From Actinocrispum wychmicini (GTDB lineage: Bacteria > Actinomycetota > Actinomycetes > Mycobacteriales > Pseudonocardiaceae), in NCBI RefSeq assembly GCF_004345645.1, contig NZ_SLWS01000006.1, positions 1 through 64,000 on the forward strand: 64,000 nucleotides of DNA. The letters run 5' to 3'. The notes under the pieces are model-generated. The model ran no database searches. It had not been told where the DNA came from and saw only the letters and a program-made list of their open reading frames with translations. The translations under genes were made by a program, and so were the position numbers. Below are positions 17,879 to 26,820 of the stretch, piece by piece. Position 1 is the first letter of the stretch. Each line of letters opens with the position of its first letter.

Positions 17879-18661
17879 TCACGCGTGCTGGGCGTCGCGG
17901 GCGTACCCGTCGGCCAGGCCGAAGACCTTCTGGCCGTACGTCTCGGAGTTGTTGTACGACAGCACACCGGCCCACCAGCCGGACGCCGTCGCCAGATCGC
18001 GCCCGCCGGCGCACAGGTACCGGGCCGCGGCGAGGGCCGCGTCGTCGATCTGCTGCGGGTCGCCACGGCCGTCGCCGTTGCCGTCCGACGCCCACTTGGC
18101 CCAGGTCGACGGAATGAACTGCATCGGGCCGACCGCGCGGTCCAGCGTGGGGTCGCCGTCGTACTGGCCCCTGTCCGTGTCCCCGATCCTTTGCACACCC
18201 ACGGATCCGTCCAGCGGAACGCCGACGATGGGCTTGGACGGCCGCCCGTCGGCACCGAGCACGGCCCCGCCGAACTGCCCGTGGTTCGACTCGATCCGGC
18301 CGATCCCGGCCAGCGTCGCCCACGACACGTGACAGCTCGGCGTGGTCGATCGCAGCACGAGTTCGGCGTTGCCGTACGCGACCAAGGCCCGCGCGGGGAC
18401 CCCAGTGACTTTGGCCACACGGTCCGCCCACGCCACCAACGGGTCCTTGCCCTGAGCGGTGCCCTGCGGGATGACCTCGCTGGCCGGCGCCACCGCACCC
18501 GGCTGCACCTGCGCGGGCTGCACCTGCAGAGCCGGGATCTCGGTGGTGACCGGGCCGGCGGCCGGCGCGGACGTCGAGCTCAGCAGCCAGACGCCACCGC
18601 CCGCAGCCGCCAAAACCAGCACGACCAGCAGCAACCTGCCGAACAGCCCTCGCCCTCGCAC
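17879..18661 (-). CDS. Secreted or membrane-anchored lytic murein transglycosylase
   Basis: The 260-residue protein has an N-terminal membrane helix at residues 9-29, a Pro/Val-rich linker to about residue 70, then a transglycosylase (SLT-2/MltB-like) domain. Marks are GIGRIESNHGQFGG with the catalytic Glu, DRAVGPMQFIPSTWAKW, and DPQQIDDAALAAARYLC. It would cleave peptidoglycan glycan strands outside the membrane. It starts at GTG 18661 and stands 42 bases after an unknown gene on the same strand. Confidence 0.92.
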   Translation of the reverse strand: MRGRGLFGRLLLVVLVLAAAGGGVWLLSSTSAPAAGPVTTEIPALQVQPAQVQPGAVAPASEVIPQGTAQGKDPLVAWADRVAKVTGVPARALVAYGNAELVLRSTTPSCHVSWATLAGIGRIESNHGQFGGAVLGADGRPSKPIVGVPLDGSVGVQRIGDTDRGQYDGDPTLDRAVGPMQFIPSTWAKWASDGNGDGRGDPQQIDDAALAAARYLCAGGRDLATASGWWAGVLSYNNSETYGQKVFGLADGYARDAQHA

Positions 18662-18703
18662 AGGTATGTCAACGACCAGAGCGCGCGCCCGTTACGTTCT
18701 CGA

Positions 18704-19198
18704 TCAGGCGACGCCGTCCTTGCGCTGCCGCTGCAACCGCGCCACACACCATGCGGGCGCGCTGCCCCGCCGCAGGTGCTCCAGGACCGTGAGCGGGCCG
18801 AGCCGGCGGCTCAGGTCGGACGGGACCAGACCGGCCGCCCGGTAGTCCAGCGCCCGCTGGTCGAGCGGGCTGATGCCGGCGTCCCACCACTGCTCGGCCT
18901 CGGCCAGCCCACCGACCATCTGCCAGTAGCCGGCGGCGGCGGACAGCAGCTCGAGCGGGACGTCCGGCAGGCGCCGGCGCATCGCGTCCAGGTAGACGGG
19001 GTCGGCCGACTGCACGGCCACCCACGACTTCGCCCCGCCCTTGGAACGCTGACCCGGGATCCCTGGTGAGGAAACGGTGGTCGGCCCCTCGGCCAGCCAG
19101 GTTGAGGCTATCCGACTGATCTCCTCCGCTTCCGCGTCGTTCGACCGCTCCTGTGTCCACTGCCGGACCAGTGCGTCGACCCCGTGGTCGTCGACCAT
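18704..19198 (-). CDS. Conserved-looking soluble protein, unknown function
   Basis: The 164-residue protein has no family I can name. It is soluble and rich in Trp (WLAEGP, YWQMVGG, EQWWDAG), with a C-terminal basic stretch RLQRQRKDG. Its spacing to the lytic transglycosylase gene and the shared strand suggest cotranscription. Coding is supported by codon use and an uninterrupted frame, not by homology. Confidence 0.7.
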   Translation of the reverse strand: MVDDHGVDALVRQWTQERSNDAEAEEISRIASTWLAEGPTTVSSPGIPGQRSKGGAKSWVAVQSADPVYLDAMRRRLPDVPLELLSAAAGYWQMVGGLAEAEQWWDAGISPLDQRALDYRAAGLVPSDLSRRLGPLTVLEHLRRGSAPAWCVARLQRQRKDGVA

Positions 19199-19372
19199 CC
19201 GTGCCTCCTTCGGGGGCGATGATCAGCTCGTTGCCGAAGACCGTAGGGTGGCGTGCGGTCCGGCCGCTAGAGGAGAACCTTCATCAATCTCGCCACCTGG
19301 ACTTTTTCTCAACAATCCACCCGGTCGGTCCAATATGGATGACCCAGCGGCAGGAACTGCCACGCTGTGTCA

Positions 19373-19534
19373 CTAAGCGAACAGGCTCTTGACAAACGTG
19401 ATGACGGCGTCCGCGCCGTCCTTGAGCCACCCGAGCACGCTGTGCACCGCGTTGGCCGACTGCTGGGGTTGGGTGACCAGGTAGAACACCAGCAGTGCGA
19501 CCACTGCCAGCAGAACTATCTTCTTGACGTTCAC
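19373..19534 (-). CDS. 53-residue single-span membrane protein
   Basis: A GTG start at 19534 gives a 53-residue protein: VNVKKIVLLAVVALLVFYLV forms one membrane helix, followed by TQPQQSANAVHSVLGWLKDG and an amphipathic tail ending FVKSLFA. The pattern of helix, PQQSAN-like linker and amphipathic C-terminus looks like a conserved actinobacterial micro-protein. It is easily missed for its size. Function is unknown. Confidence 0.72.
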   Translation of the reverse strand: MNVKKIVLLAVVALLVFYLVTQPQQSANAVHSVLGWLKDGADAVITFVKSLFA

Positions 19535-19829
19535 CGACTCGACTCCATCCGCTCGCTCCCCCGCCAGGGCTCGCCGCCCGACAAGACCCGGCCCGGCCAG
19601 TACCCGCGCTGGCTGGTCTCACTCTACGGGGGCACCTCGATCCAGCACAGCCAAACACGCCCTGTAATCACTCTTTAGTGTCCGCCCGTCAGATGGACAG
19701 CGACCAACTGACCGGATACGCACAACAACGCATACATGCCCCAGAACGGACAGGGGTCGGGCCAGCCCCACCGAGAAGTCGGGGGCGGCTCCCAGTGATC
19801 ATCCGAACCCGCGGCACCAGTCTTCACCC
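19535..19829. other. Intergenic region before the hydrolase gene
   Basis: About 295 bases separate two divergent genes. A short open frame here has no family resemblance. I see no clear repeat, operator or RNA gene. Confidence 0.5.
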
Positions 19830-21290
19830 ATGGTTATGTTCACTGTCGCCGCGCTCGCCGCGGCCTTGGTCCTGCCGGCCTCGCCGCCGGGGATCACCTG
19901 GGGTGACTGCGATTCCGGCCATACCGCGTACCGGTGTGCCAGTTTTCAGGTACCCATGTCGTACCGGGATCCAGGCGGGCCGAAGATCCAACTCGCGCTG
20001 AGCCTGCTGCCCGCGACCGACCAGCGGCACAAGATCGGCACGATCTTCTACAACCCTGGTGGGCCAGGCGCTTCCGGGCGGTTCGCGCCGCCGCTGACAC
20101 CCACGATCCACGAACGTTTCGACATCGTCGGCTTCGACCCGCGCGGCGTCGGCGCCAGCACGACCGTCCAGTGCTTCAACGATCCGTCCGACCTGGCTCC
20201 GCTGGGCCGGGTCTTCGGCACGTTCCCCGCCAAGGACGCGGACATCCCCGCGTACCTCCAGGATGCCCGCGCCGTAACGGATATGTGCGCGAGGAATGCG
20301 GGACCGCTCCTCGGGCATCTCTCGACGGCGAATGTCGCCCGCGATCTCGACCGGATACGGGCGGCCATAGGGGAGCCGAAACTCCGCTACTACGGCCTGT
20401 CGTACGGGACTGTCCTCGGTGAGCAGTACGCGAACCTGTTCCCGCAACGGGTCGGGTCGATGACGTTGGACGCGGTCGACGACCCGGTCAACTGGGCCAC
20501 CGGGTACCGGCCGCAGGACGCCGGCATCCCGCTCAGCGTCCGCCTCGGCGGCTACAAGGACGCCCAGCGGGCGCTCGACGGCTTCGTCGCCGCGTGCGAC
20601 TGCGGGATCGACTTCGACCAGATTCTCGACCGGCTCGAACAAGGCCCGGTCACCGTCACCGACCCGGACACCGGCGCCCCGGAGACGTTCACGTACCAGA
20701 GCGCGCTCAACCGAGTGCACAGCTACCTGACCGACGCGGACGACTCGCCGAAGCTCGCCGCACTCCTGCACGCGCTGGCGAACCCGACAACCGTCCAGGC
20801 CAAAGCCGCAACGCCGACTCCGACATCGATCCCGACCCAGGTCGACTCGTTGCTGGGCGGCGGCGCGACGGTGTGCGAGGACACGGTCAACCCGACCGAC
20901 CAGTCGGCGTGGCCGCGTGCCGCCGCGCGGGCGGACCAGGAAGTCCGCGGCTTCGGCAAGCGCGACACGTACATCACGATCCCGTGCGCCACTTGGCCGG
21001 CCAGTGACCCGGACGTCTACCGCGGCCCGTGGAACCGGCCGACGAAGCCGATCCTGTTGCTCAGCAACAAACAGGGCGACCCGGAGACGCCGTACGAAGG
21101 CGCGCGGCGGACCGAACGGCTGCTGGGCAACGCCCGGCTGCTGGCCCTGGACACGTTCGGACACGGGTCGCTGGGCAAGAGCGCGTGCGTGGACGCGGCC
21201 GTGGACAGCTACTTCCTCGGCGGGCATCTGCCACCGAAGAACGCCCTGTGCCAGCCCAATCACAAGCCGTTCACAGGGTCCGGGCGATGA
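19830..21290 (+). CDS. Secreted alpha/beta hydrolase, tripeptidyl-aminopeptidase-like
   Basis: The 486-residue protein has a hydrophobic N-terminus (residues 3-20) ending near PASPPG, consistent with a signal peptide. Marks of the SlpD/SlpE and Streptomyces tripeptidyl-aminopeptidase group (S33-like): an NPGGPGASGRF oxyanion region, GFDPRGVGAS, the nucleophile elbow GLSYGT, and a C-terminal GHGSLGKSACVD with the catalytic His. It would remove peptides outside the cell or act on esters. It converges with the acyl-CoA dehydrogenase gene and overlaps it by 20 bases. Confidence 0.88.
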   Translation: MVMFTVAALAAALVLPASPPGITWGDCDSGHTAYRCASFQVPMSYRDPGGPKIQLALSLLPATDQRHKIGTIFYNPGGPGASGRFAPPLTPTIHERFDIVGFDPRGVGASTTVQCFNDPSDLAPLGRVFGTFPAKDADIPAYLQDARAVTDMCARNAGPLLGHLSTANVARDLDRIRAAIGEPKLRYYGLSYGTVLGEQYANLFPQRVGSMTLDAVDDPVNWATGYRPQDAGIPLSVRLGGYKDAQRALDGFVAACDCGIDFDQILDRLEQGPVTVTDPDTGAPETFTYQSALNRVHSYLTDADDSPKLAALLHALANPTTVQAKAATPTPTSIPTQVDSLLGGGATVCEDTVNPTDQSAWPRAAARADQEVRGFGKRDTYITIPCATWPASDPDVYRGPWNRPTKPILLLSNKQGDPETPYEGARRTERLLGNARLLALDTFGHGSLGKSACVDAAVDSYFLGGHLPPKNALCQPNHKPFTGSGR

Positions 21291-22404
21291 TCTCCTTCAT
21301 GATCTCCGTTGTGCCGCCGAAGATCCGCTGCACGCGCGCGGCGGTCCACGCCTTCGCGATCGGGTACTCGTTCATGAAGCCGTAGCCGCCGAACAACTGC
21401 AGGCAGGAGTCGACGACCTTGCCGAGCCGCTCGGTGGTCCACATCTTCGCCATGGCGGCCCCGGTCACGTCGAGTTCGCCCTTGAGGTGGCGGTCGACGC
21501 ACTGGTCCAGGAAGGCCTTGCTCACCGCCACCTCGGTGGCCGCGTCGGCCAGCACGAACTTGGTGTTCTGGAAGCCGAAGATCGGCCGGCCGAACGCCTC
21601 CCGCTCGCGGGTGTACTGGATCGTCTGCCGCACCACCAGGTCCATGGCGGCCACCGCGGTCACGGCGATGAGCAGGCGCTCCTGGGGCAGCTGCCGCATC
21701 AGCTGGACGAAGCCCTGGCCCTCCTGGCCGCCGAGCAGGTTCTCGGCCGGGACCGTGACGTTGTCGAAGAACAGCTCCGCCGTGTCCTGGCCCTTCATGC
21801 CGATCTTGTCGAGCACCCGGCCGCGCCGGAACCCCGGTGTCCCCTCGGTCTCCACCACGACCAGGGACACGCCGGACGCCTTCTCCTCCGGGTTGGTCTT
21901 GGCCGCGACGATGACCAGGCCGGCCTGGGCGCCGTTGGTGATGAACGTCTTGGCGCCGTTCACCACGTACGTGTCGCCGGTGCGGATCGCCTTGGTCTTG
22001 ATGCTCTGCAGGTCCGACCCGGTGCCGGGCTCGGTCATCGCGATCGCCGCGACCAGCTCGCCGCTGGCCATCTTGGGCAGCCAGCGCAGCTTCTGCTCCT
22101 CGGTGCCGTACGCCCGGACGTAGTGCGCGACGATTCCATTGTGGACGGCCACCCCCCACGCGTCGTCCTGCGCCCTGGCCTGCTCCTGCAGCAGCACGGC
22201 CTCATGGGCGAACGTGCCGCCACCGCCGCCGTACTCCTCGGGGATGCTCAGGCACAGCAGACCCACCGCGCCGGCCTTGTTCCACAGCTCGCGGTCGACC
22301 TGCTTGGCCTCGGCCCACCGCTCCTGGTGCGGACTGAGCTCCTTCTCGCAGAACGAGCGGGCCAGCTCCCGGAAGGCGGTCAGGTCCTCGTCCAGCCACG
22401 TCAT
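21271..22404 (-). CDS. Acyl-CoA dehydrogenase, long-chain (LCAD)-like
   Basis: The 377-residue FAD flavoenzyme has the ACAD N-terminal helix bundle (LARSFCEKELSPHQERWAEA), the FAD-site strand IAMTEPGTGSDLQSIKTKA, and FITNGAQAGLVIVAAKT. The C-terminal motif reads IFGGTTEIMKEI without the Glu of medium-chain enzymes, while LPQERLLIA in helix G supplies the base as in LCAD-type enzymes. It oxidises acyl-CoA to enoyl-CoA, probably of a medium to long or branched chain. It is divergent from a TetR gene that likely controls it. Confidence 0.93.
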   Translation of the reverse strand: MTWLDEDLTAFRELARSFCEKELSPHQERWAEAKQVDRELWNKAGAVGLLCLSIPEEYGGGGGTFAHEAVLLQEQARAQDDAWGVAVHNGIVAHYVRAYGTEEQKLRWLPKMASGELVAAIAMTEPGTGSDLQSIKTKAIRTGDTYVVNGAKTFITNGAQAGLVIVAAKTNPEEKASGVSLVVVETEGTPGFRRGRVLDKIGMKGQDTAELFFDNVTVPAENLLGGQEGQGFVQLMRQLPQERLLIAVTAVAAMDLVVRQTIQYTREREAFGRPIFGFQNTKFVLADAATEVAVSKAFLDQCVDRHLKGELDVTGAAMAKMWTTERLGKVVDSCLQLFGGYGFMNEYPIAKAWTAARVQRIFGGTTEIMKEIIARTL

Positions 22405-22446
22405 GTCGAGCCCTCTCCCCGATGGGAAAACAATCCGTCTGGAAGG

Positions 22447-22470
22447 TACATGCGTTCAGGACTGCATGTA
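22447..22470. promoter_or_regulatory. Probable TetR operator between the acyl-CoA dehydrogenase and TetR genes
   Basis: A perfect inverted repeat TACATGC-N10-GCATGTA spans 24 bases in the 78-base divergent interval. It lies 13 bases before the TetR GTG start and about 43 bases before the dehydrogenase start. Its size and place fit a TetR-family operator controlling both genes. This is seen in sequence; the binding is inferred. Confidence 0.65.
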
Positions 22471-22482
22471 AAGTACGTCGGC

Positions 22483-23115
22483 GTGACCCACCGAACCCAG
22501 CGCGAACGCCGGGAGCGCACCCGCGAGGCGCTGCTCGACGCGACCATCGACTGCCTGGTCGAACTGGGCTACTCGGGCACCACCGTGCACGAGATCTGCC
22601 GCCGCGCCGGCCTGTCCCGAGGTGCCCAGCAACACCACTTCACCACCAAGGCCGAACTGATGGCGGCGGCGGTCGAGCACCTGGTGCAGCGGCTGCGGGA
22701 CGAGGTCGCCGGGAGCATCACGCTGCCGCCCGGCCCGGAAACTGTCGGCGTGGCGATCGACCTGCTCTGGTGCGGCTTCTCCGGGAAGCTCTCCACCGCC
22801 GCGCTCGAACTGTGGGTGGCGGCCCGGACCGACGAGGAACTGCGCCGCTCGATGCTGCCTGTGGACCGGGCGTTGGCTCGGTCGACCCTCGACCTCTACC
22901 GCGCGGCAGCCGGCGAGGACCTGCCCGCGGACCGCCTGGAGACCCTGTTCTGGCTGACCTTGAACGTCACCCGCGGCCTCGCGCTCGACGCCATGATCGG
23001 CGGCGACCCCGACCGGCGCGCCCGTCTGCTGGACGAATGGAAGGCGATGGCGACGGCGATGTTGACCGGCTCGGCCCTCGCTCGAGCCGGTCAACAAGGA
23101 CTAAGAGAGCGTTAG
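22483..23115 (+). CDS. TetR-family transcriptional regulator
   Basis: The 210-residue protein starts at GTG 22483. The N-terminal helix-turn-helix is clear: TREALLDATIDCLVELGYSG, then CRRAGLSRGAQQHHFTTKAE, the TetR DNA-binding motif. The C-terminal helical domain would bind an effector, plausibly an acyl-CoA given the divergent dehydrogenase gene. A palindrome in the shared upstream region is the likely operator. Confidence 0.93.
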   Translation: MTHRTQRERRERTREALLDATIDCLVELGYSGTTVHEICRRAGLSRGAQQHHFTTKAELMAAAVEHLVQRLRDEVAGSITLPPGPETVGVAIDLLWCGFSGKLSTAALELWVAARTDEELRRSMLPVDRALARSTLDLYRAAAGEDLPADRLETLFWLTLNVTRGLALDAMIGGDPDRRARLLDEWKAMATAMLTGSALARAGQQGLRER

Positions 23116-23180
23116 GACCGAGTTATGACGCCTCGGTCGAAAAATCACACGAGTGCGTTCCGTGATGGCAGGATCGACGC

Positions 23181-23906
23181 ATGCACCCCGGGGCACCAGC
23201 CAGCCCGTCGTACCCGTTCCCGCCGGCACCGCGACCGAGGCCGCCGCGACCGCCGGGACACCCGCTGGCCGGCGCGTTATGGCTGGTGACCACCGTTCTC
23301 GCGACCGTCGCCCTGTTCTCGGACATCAGCGTCCAGTCGTCCGCGGACGACAGCACCCACACCGAGTTCATCCTGAGCTTCTGGGGGCAGCGGATCCTCA
23401 GCGGCGGGCACGAGGAATCCCACAACCGACTGTTCATCGGGGTGACTGTCATCCTGGAGGTCGTGGTGCTGCTGGCCGCCGGGTTGCTCGCGATCGCCTC
23501 CCGGCGCAGGTGGGCGCCGGTGGTGGTGGGCGCGCTGGGCACCGGCCTGGTGATCACCGAGGCGCTGTCGTGGGCCGTCAACCCGCTGAGCCCGGACTCG
23601 AACATCACCAGCCTGCGGCTTGGCTGGTGGCTGATCATCGTCGCCGGAGTCGTCGCCCTCGCCGCGTTGGTCATCGCCCTTGTCGTGCGCCCGCGCCCAC
23701 AGGGGTACGCACCGCCACCGCCCAGGTGGGAGCCGCCGACACCGCGGTACGGGATCCCGGTCCAACAGGCACCCGGCGCACCACCGCCAGCCCCAGGAAC
23801 AGCGCCGCCGGTATCTCCGGGAACAACGCCATCTCCGAACCCGGCACCGGCACCGCCGTCGGACCCAGGCCAGGTCGCGCCGAAGCTTGACGGGGACAAT
23901 CAGTGA
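23181..23906 (+). CDS. Polytopic membrane protein with Pro-rich ends, unknown function
   Basis: The 241-residue protein has a Pro-rich N-terminus (residues 1-28), about four membrane helices (for example GALWLVTTVLATVALFSDIS and VILEVVVLLAAGLLAIA) and a Pro-rich cytoplasmic tail from about residue 175. The next gene encodes a protein with the same helix layout and similar short motifs, so the two look like diverged copies of one family. Function unknown. Confidence 0.78.
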   Translation: MHPGAPASPSYPFPPAPRPRPPRPPGHPLAGALWLVTTVLATVALFSDISVQSSADDSTHTEFILSFWGQRILSGGHEESHNRLFIGVTVILEVVVLLAAGLLAIASRRRWAPVVVGALGTGLVITEALSWAVNPLSPDSNITSLRLGWWLIIVAGVVALAALVIALVVRPRPQGYAPPPPRWEPPTPRYGIPVQQAPGAPPPAPGTAPPVSPGTTPSPNPAPAPPSDPGQVAPKLDGDNQ

Positions 23907-24502
23907 GCACACCCGTACTCTGGCCGATCGCCCGGCTGCGCCAGTTCGGCGGCGGCGCGTGGATCATCGCGGCCGGCCTCATCGTCGGTGGCACGTTCGC
24001 CCCGCTGAGCGAGGAGCGCAGCCGCTCCGTCTCGGTCGCGTTCACCGCGTGGGGCGTCACCTCGGACCAGCCGACCACGTCCGACTACTTCCCGGACTTC
24101 GGTATCCCGCTCGTGATCGGCGCGGTGATCATGGTGGCCGCGGCGTTGCTGGCGGTCACCTCCACCAGGCTGCACCCGGCCAGCGGCGCGGTACTGGCCG
24201 CCCGCCTGCTCGGCACCGGCGCCGCCGGCGTCACCATCGGCTGCACGGTCACGCTGTACCTGCTCACCACGCTGATCGACCAGGCGAACAAGGGGCTCTC
24301 CAGCACCACCGTCGAGACCGGGCTGGGCACGTGGCTGCTGATCGCCGCGTCGGTGGTGGGGGTGGTCGGCTCGATCCTGATGCTGGTGCCCAAGATGGAG
24401 CAGCGGCTGGAGCCGGAGACGCCGCCGATGGGCATCCCGGTCGTGCGGGTCCTCGAACCCGAGTACGACGAACCCGCGCCGGAACCGGAACAGCGGGGGT
24501 AG
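23903..24502 (+). CDS. Polytopic membrane protein, diverged neighbour of the preceding gene
   Basis: The 199-residue protein starts at GTG 23903, overlapping the previous stop. It has about four membrane helices with long loops; IPLVIGAVIMVAAALLAVTS matches in position and character the second helix of its neighbour. The C-terminus is acidic (EPEYDEPAPEPEQRG). The two proteins probably form a pair at the membrane. Function unknown. Confidence 0.78.
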   Translation: MSTPVLWPIARLRQFGGGAWIIAAGLIVGGTFAPLSEERSRSVSVAFTAWGVTSDQPTTSDYFPDFGIPLVIGAVIMVAAALLAVTSTRLHPASGAVLAARLLGTGAAGVTIGCTVTLYLLTTLIDQANKGLSSTTVETGLGTWLLIAASVVGVVGSILMLVPKMEQRLEPETPPMGIPVVRVLEPEYDEPAPEPEQRG

Positions 24503-24553
24503 TTCGGGGGACACATCTGGGCCGGGCGCCGGTGATGAGGAATGATCTGGGCC

Positions 24554-26815
24554 ATGTCCGACTTGGCGGGCGCGTGGCGCGTGCCCGCCGTGTGCCTGGC
24601 GCTGGCGTTCACGCTGCTGGCGGCCTCCGGCTGGTGTGTCCTGAGCAGGGCGACCAGCCCGTCCGACGGCACTGTCGTCAACCTCGGTGACCAGGCCGTC
24701 CAGGCCCGTGCGGCGATCATCCAGCAGACCACGCCGGACGGGCTGTTCCGGGCCGGCGACGAGGTGATCGCCATCGACGGCGTGCGGATCCGGGACGCGG
24801 TCGCGGCCGGTGTCGGCGGCCGGCCGGTGAAGGTCGGCGACACCGCCACGTACGAGTTGCGCCGGGACGGTCAAGACGTCACCGTCACCAAGACGCTGCG
24901 GCTGTTCCCGCTCGCCGACGCGATCGACCGCAACTGGCCGACCCTGCTGGTGCTGGCGTTGATCCTGATCGTGTCGGCCGGGATCTTCACGGCCCGGCCG
25001 GGCGATCCCGCCGCGCAGGCCGCGTTGCTGAGTTCCGCCCTGGCGTTCATCACCACGAGCGGGTCGACGCACTTCCAGCTCGAGGCCATCGACCTGGTCG
25101 CTGGCGGCCAGTTCTGGCGGTGGTACACGGGCGAGTTCGGGTTCCTGCTGCTGTGGGCGTCGACGCTGCACATGGCGATCGCGTTCCCGTCGGTGCACGA
25201 CCGGCGGGCGTATCGCCGGAAGGTCGCGGCCGGCTATCTCGGTGCGCTCGTGCTGTACGGGGTGATGGCCGGGTATGCGCTGCAGTTCGTCGACGACCCG
25301 CTCGGCCGGCTGAGCCTGCTCGGCTCGCCGGTGCTGCCCGTGCTGTTCAGCTACCCGGTGATCGTGATCGGGGTGCTGGTCTACCGGTTCCGCAACGTGC
25401 GCGACGACCTGGACCGCAACCGGATGGCGTGGCTGGTGTGGTCGCTCGGCGGCGGCGCCGTGATCTACGTCGTGCTGTTCGTCCTGCCGCAGGCGATCTT
25501 CGGGCATCCGTTGCTGCCGAACGAATACCACACGCTGGCGTTCCTGCCGGTGCCGATCGGGGTGGCCGCGGCGATCCTGCGCTACCGCGCGTTGAACATC
25601 GAGGTGGTGGTCAGCCGGTCACTGGTCTACGGCGCCCTGTCGGCCGGCACCATCGGCCTCTACATCGGACTGGTCAGCCTGCTGTCGCTGCTGTTCCCGC
25701 CGATCGACAAGCTCTGGCAGCAGGCCGCCGCCGCGGCCGGGGTGGCCGTGCTGGTGCAGCCGCTGCGGTCCCGGCTGCAGTCGTTGATCAACAAGCGGCT
25801 GTTCGGCGACCGGCACGACCCGTACCTGGTGGTGGCCACGCTCGCGGCCCGGCTGGAGCAGATCCGCACGCCGAGCGAGATGCTCCCGGCGCTGGTCGAG
25901 ACGATCGGCACCGCGCTGCGGCTGCCGTACGCGGCCATCGAGATCCAGGGGACGTCCGGCGGCCAGAACGAGCAGGCCGCCAGCTTCGGCGAAGCCACCG
26001 GCGAACTGGTCCGGCTGCCACTGTCCTATCAGGGCGAGCAGGTCGGCCAGCTCGCTGTGGCGCCGCGTGGCCCCCGGGAGACCCTGGGCCGGCGGGACCA
26101 GCTCGTGCTGGCCGAGGTCGCCCGGCACGCCGGCGCCGCGGTGTACACCGTCCGTCTGACCCGGGACCTGCGCCGCAGCCGCGACAACGTGGTGCAGGCG
26201 CGTGAGGAGGAGCGCCGTCGGCTGTTGCACGACCTGCATGACGGGGTCGGGCCGTCGTTGGCCGCGATCTCGCTGGGCCTGCACGCCTGCCGCAAGGCCG
26301 TCGGCCCGGCCAGTTCCCAGGGCGAACTGCTGGGCACGTTGCACGAGGAGCTCGAGGGCGCGATCAACGAGATCCGCCGGCTCGCCCACGGTCTGCGACC
26401 GCCCGAACTGGACCGGATCGGTTTGGTAGGCGCCATCCGGGCGTATGCGAGTGCGCTGTCCGCACGAGCTGACGATCAGGGCGTCACGATCGCGCTGGAT
26501 GTCCCGATAAGCATGCCGAGGCTGCCGGCGACCGTGGACGTCGCCGCGTACCGGATCGTGTCGGAGGCGCTCACGAACGTGACGCGTCACGCTTGCGCAC
26601 GGTCCTGCGCGGTCCGCCTGTGGGTGGACGACGACCTGCACATCGAGGTCGTCGACGACGGAATCGGGTTGCCCGAGCAGCACGCGACCGGCGTCGGGCT
26701 ATGGTCAATGCGCGAAAGGGCGACCGAGCTCGGCGGCAACTGCGTCGTATCAGCGGACGTGGGCGGCGGCACCACGGTCCGCGCCACGCTGCCGTTGCCG
26801 AAGGAAGGCGGGTAG
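24554..26815 (+). CDS. Membrane sensor histidine kinase, NarL/DesK class, with PDZ-like and GAF-like domains
   Basis: The 753-residue protein has TM1 at about residues 8-28, then an extracytoplasmic PDZ-like fold (LFRAGDEVIAIDGVRIRDAV). Several further membrane helices follow at about 115-390, then a GAF-like region and a HisKA_3 dimerisation helix with His562 in DLHDGVGPSL. The HATPase_c domain has EALTNVTRHA, DDGIGLP and GVGLWSMRERA. It would phosphorylate the response regulator encoded 5 bases downstream. Layout resembles the ComP-type kinases with PDZ-like input. ATG 24554 is preferred over 24542 for ribosome-site spacing. Confidence 0.92.
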   Translation: MSDLAGAWRVPAVCLALAFTLLAASGWCVLSRATSPSDGTVVNLGDQAVQARAAIIQQTTPDGLFRAGDEVIAIDGVRIRDAVAAGVGGRPVKVGDTATYELRRDGQDVTVTKTLRLFPLADAIDRNWPTLLVLALILIVSAGIFTARPGDPAAQAALLSSALAFITTSGSTHFQLEAIDLVAGGQFWRWYTGEFGFLLLWASTLHMAIAFPSVHDRRAYRRKVAAGYLGALVLYGVMAGYALQFVDDPLGRLSLLGSPVLPVLFSYPVIVIGVLVYRFRNVRDDLDRNRMAWLVWSLGGGAVIYVVLFVLPQAIFGHPLLPNEYHTLAFLPVPIGVAAAILRYRALNIEVVVSRSLVYGALSAGTIGLYIGLVSLLSLLFPPIDKLWQQAAAAAGVAVLVQPLRSRLQSLINKRLFGDRHDPYLVVATLAARLEQIRTPSEMLPALVETIGTALRLPYAAIEIQGTSGGQNEQAASFGEATGELVRLPLSYQGEQVGQLAVAPRGPRETLGRRDQLVLAEVARHAGAAVYTVRLTRDLRRSRDNVVQAREEERRRLLHDLHDGVGPSLAAISLGLHACRKAVGPASSQGELLGTLHEELEGAINEIRRLAHGLRPPELDRIGLVGAIRAYASALSARADDQGVTIALDVPISMPRLPATVDVAAYRIVSEALTNVTRHACARSCAVRLWVDDDLHIEVVDDGIGLPEQHATGVGLWSMRERATELGGNCVVSADVGGGTTVRATLPLPKEGG

Positions 26816-26820
26816 GGACG

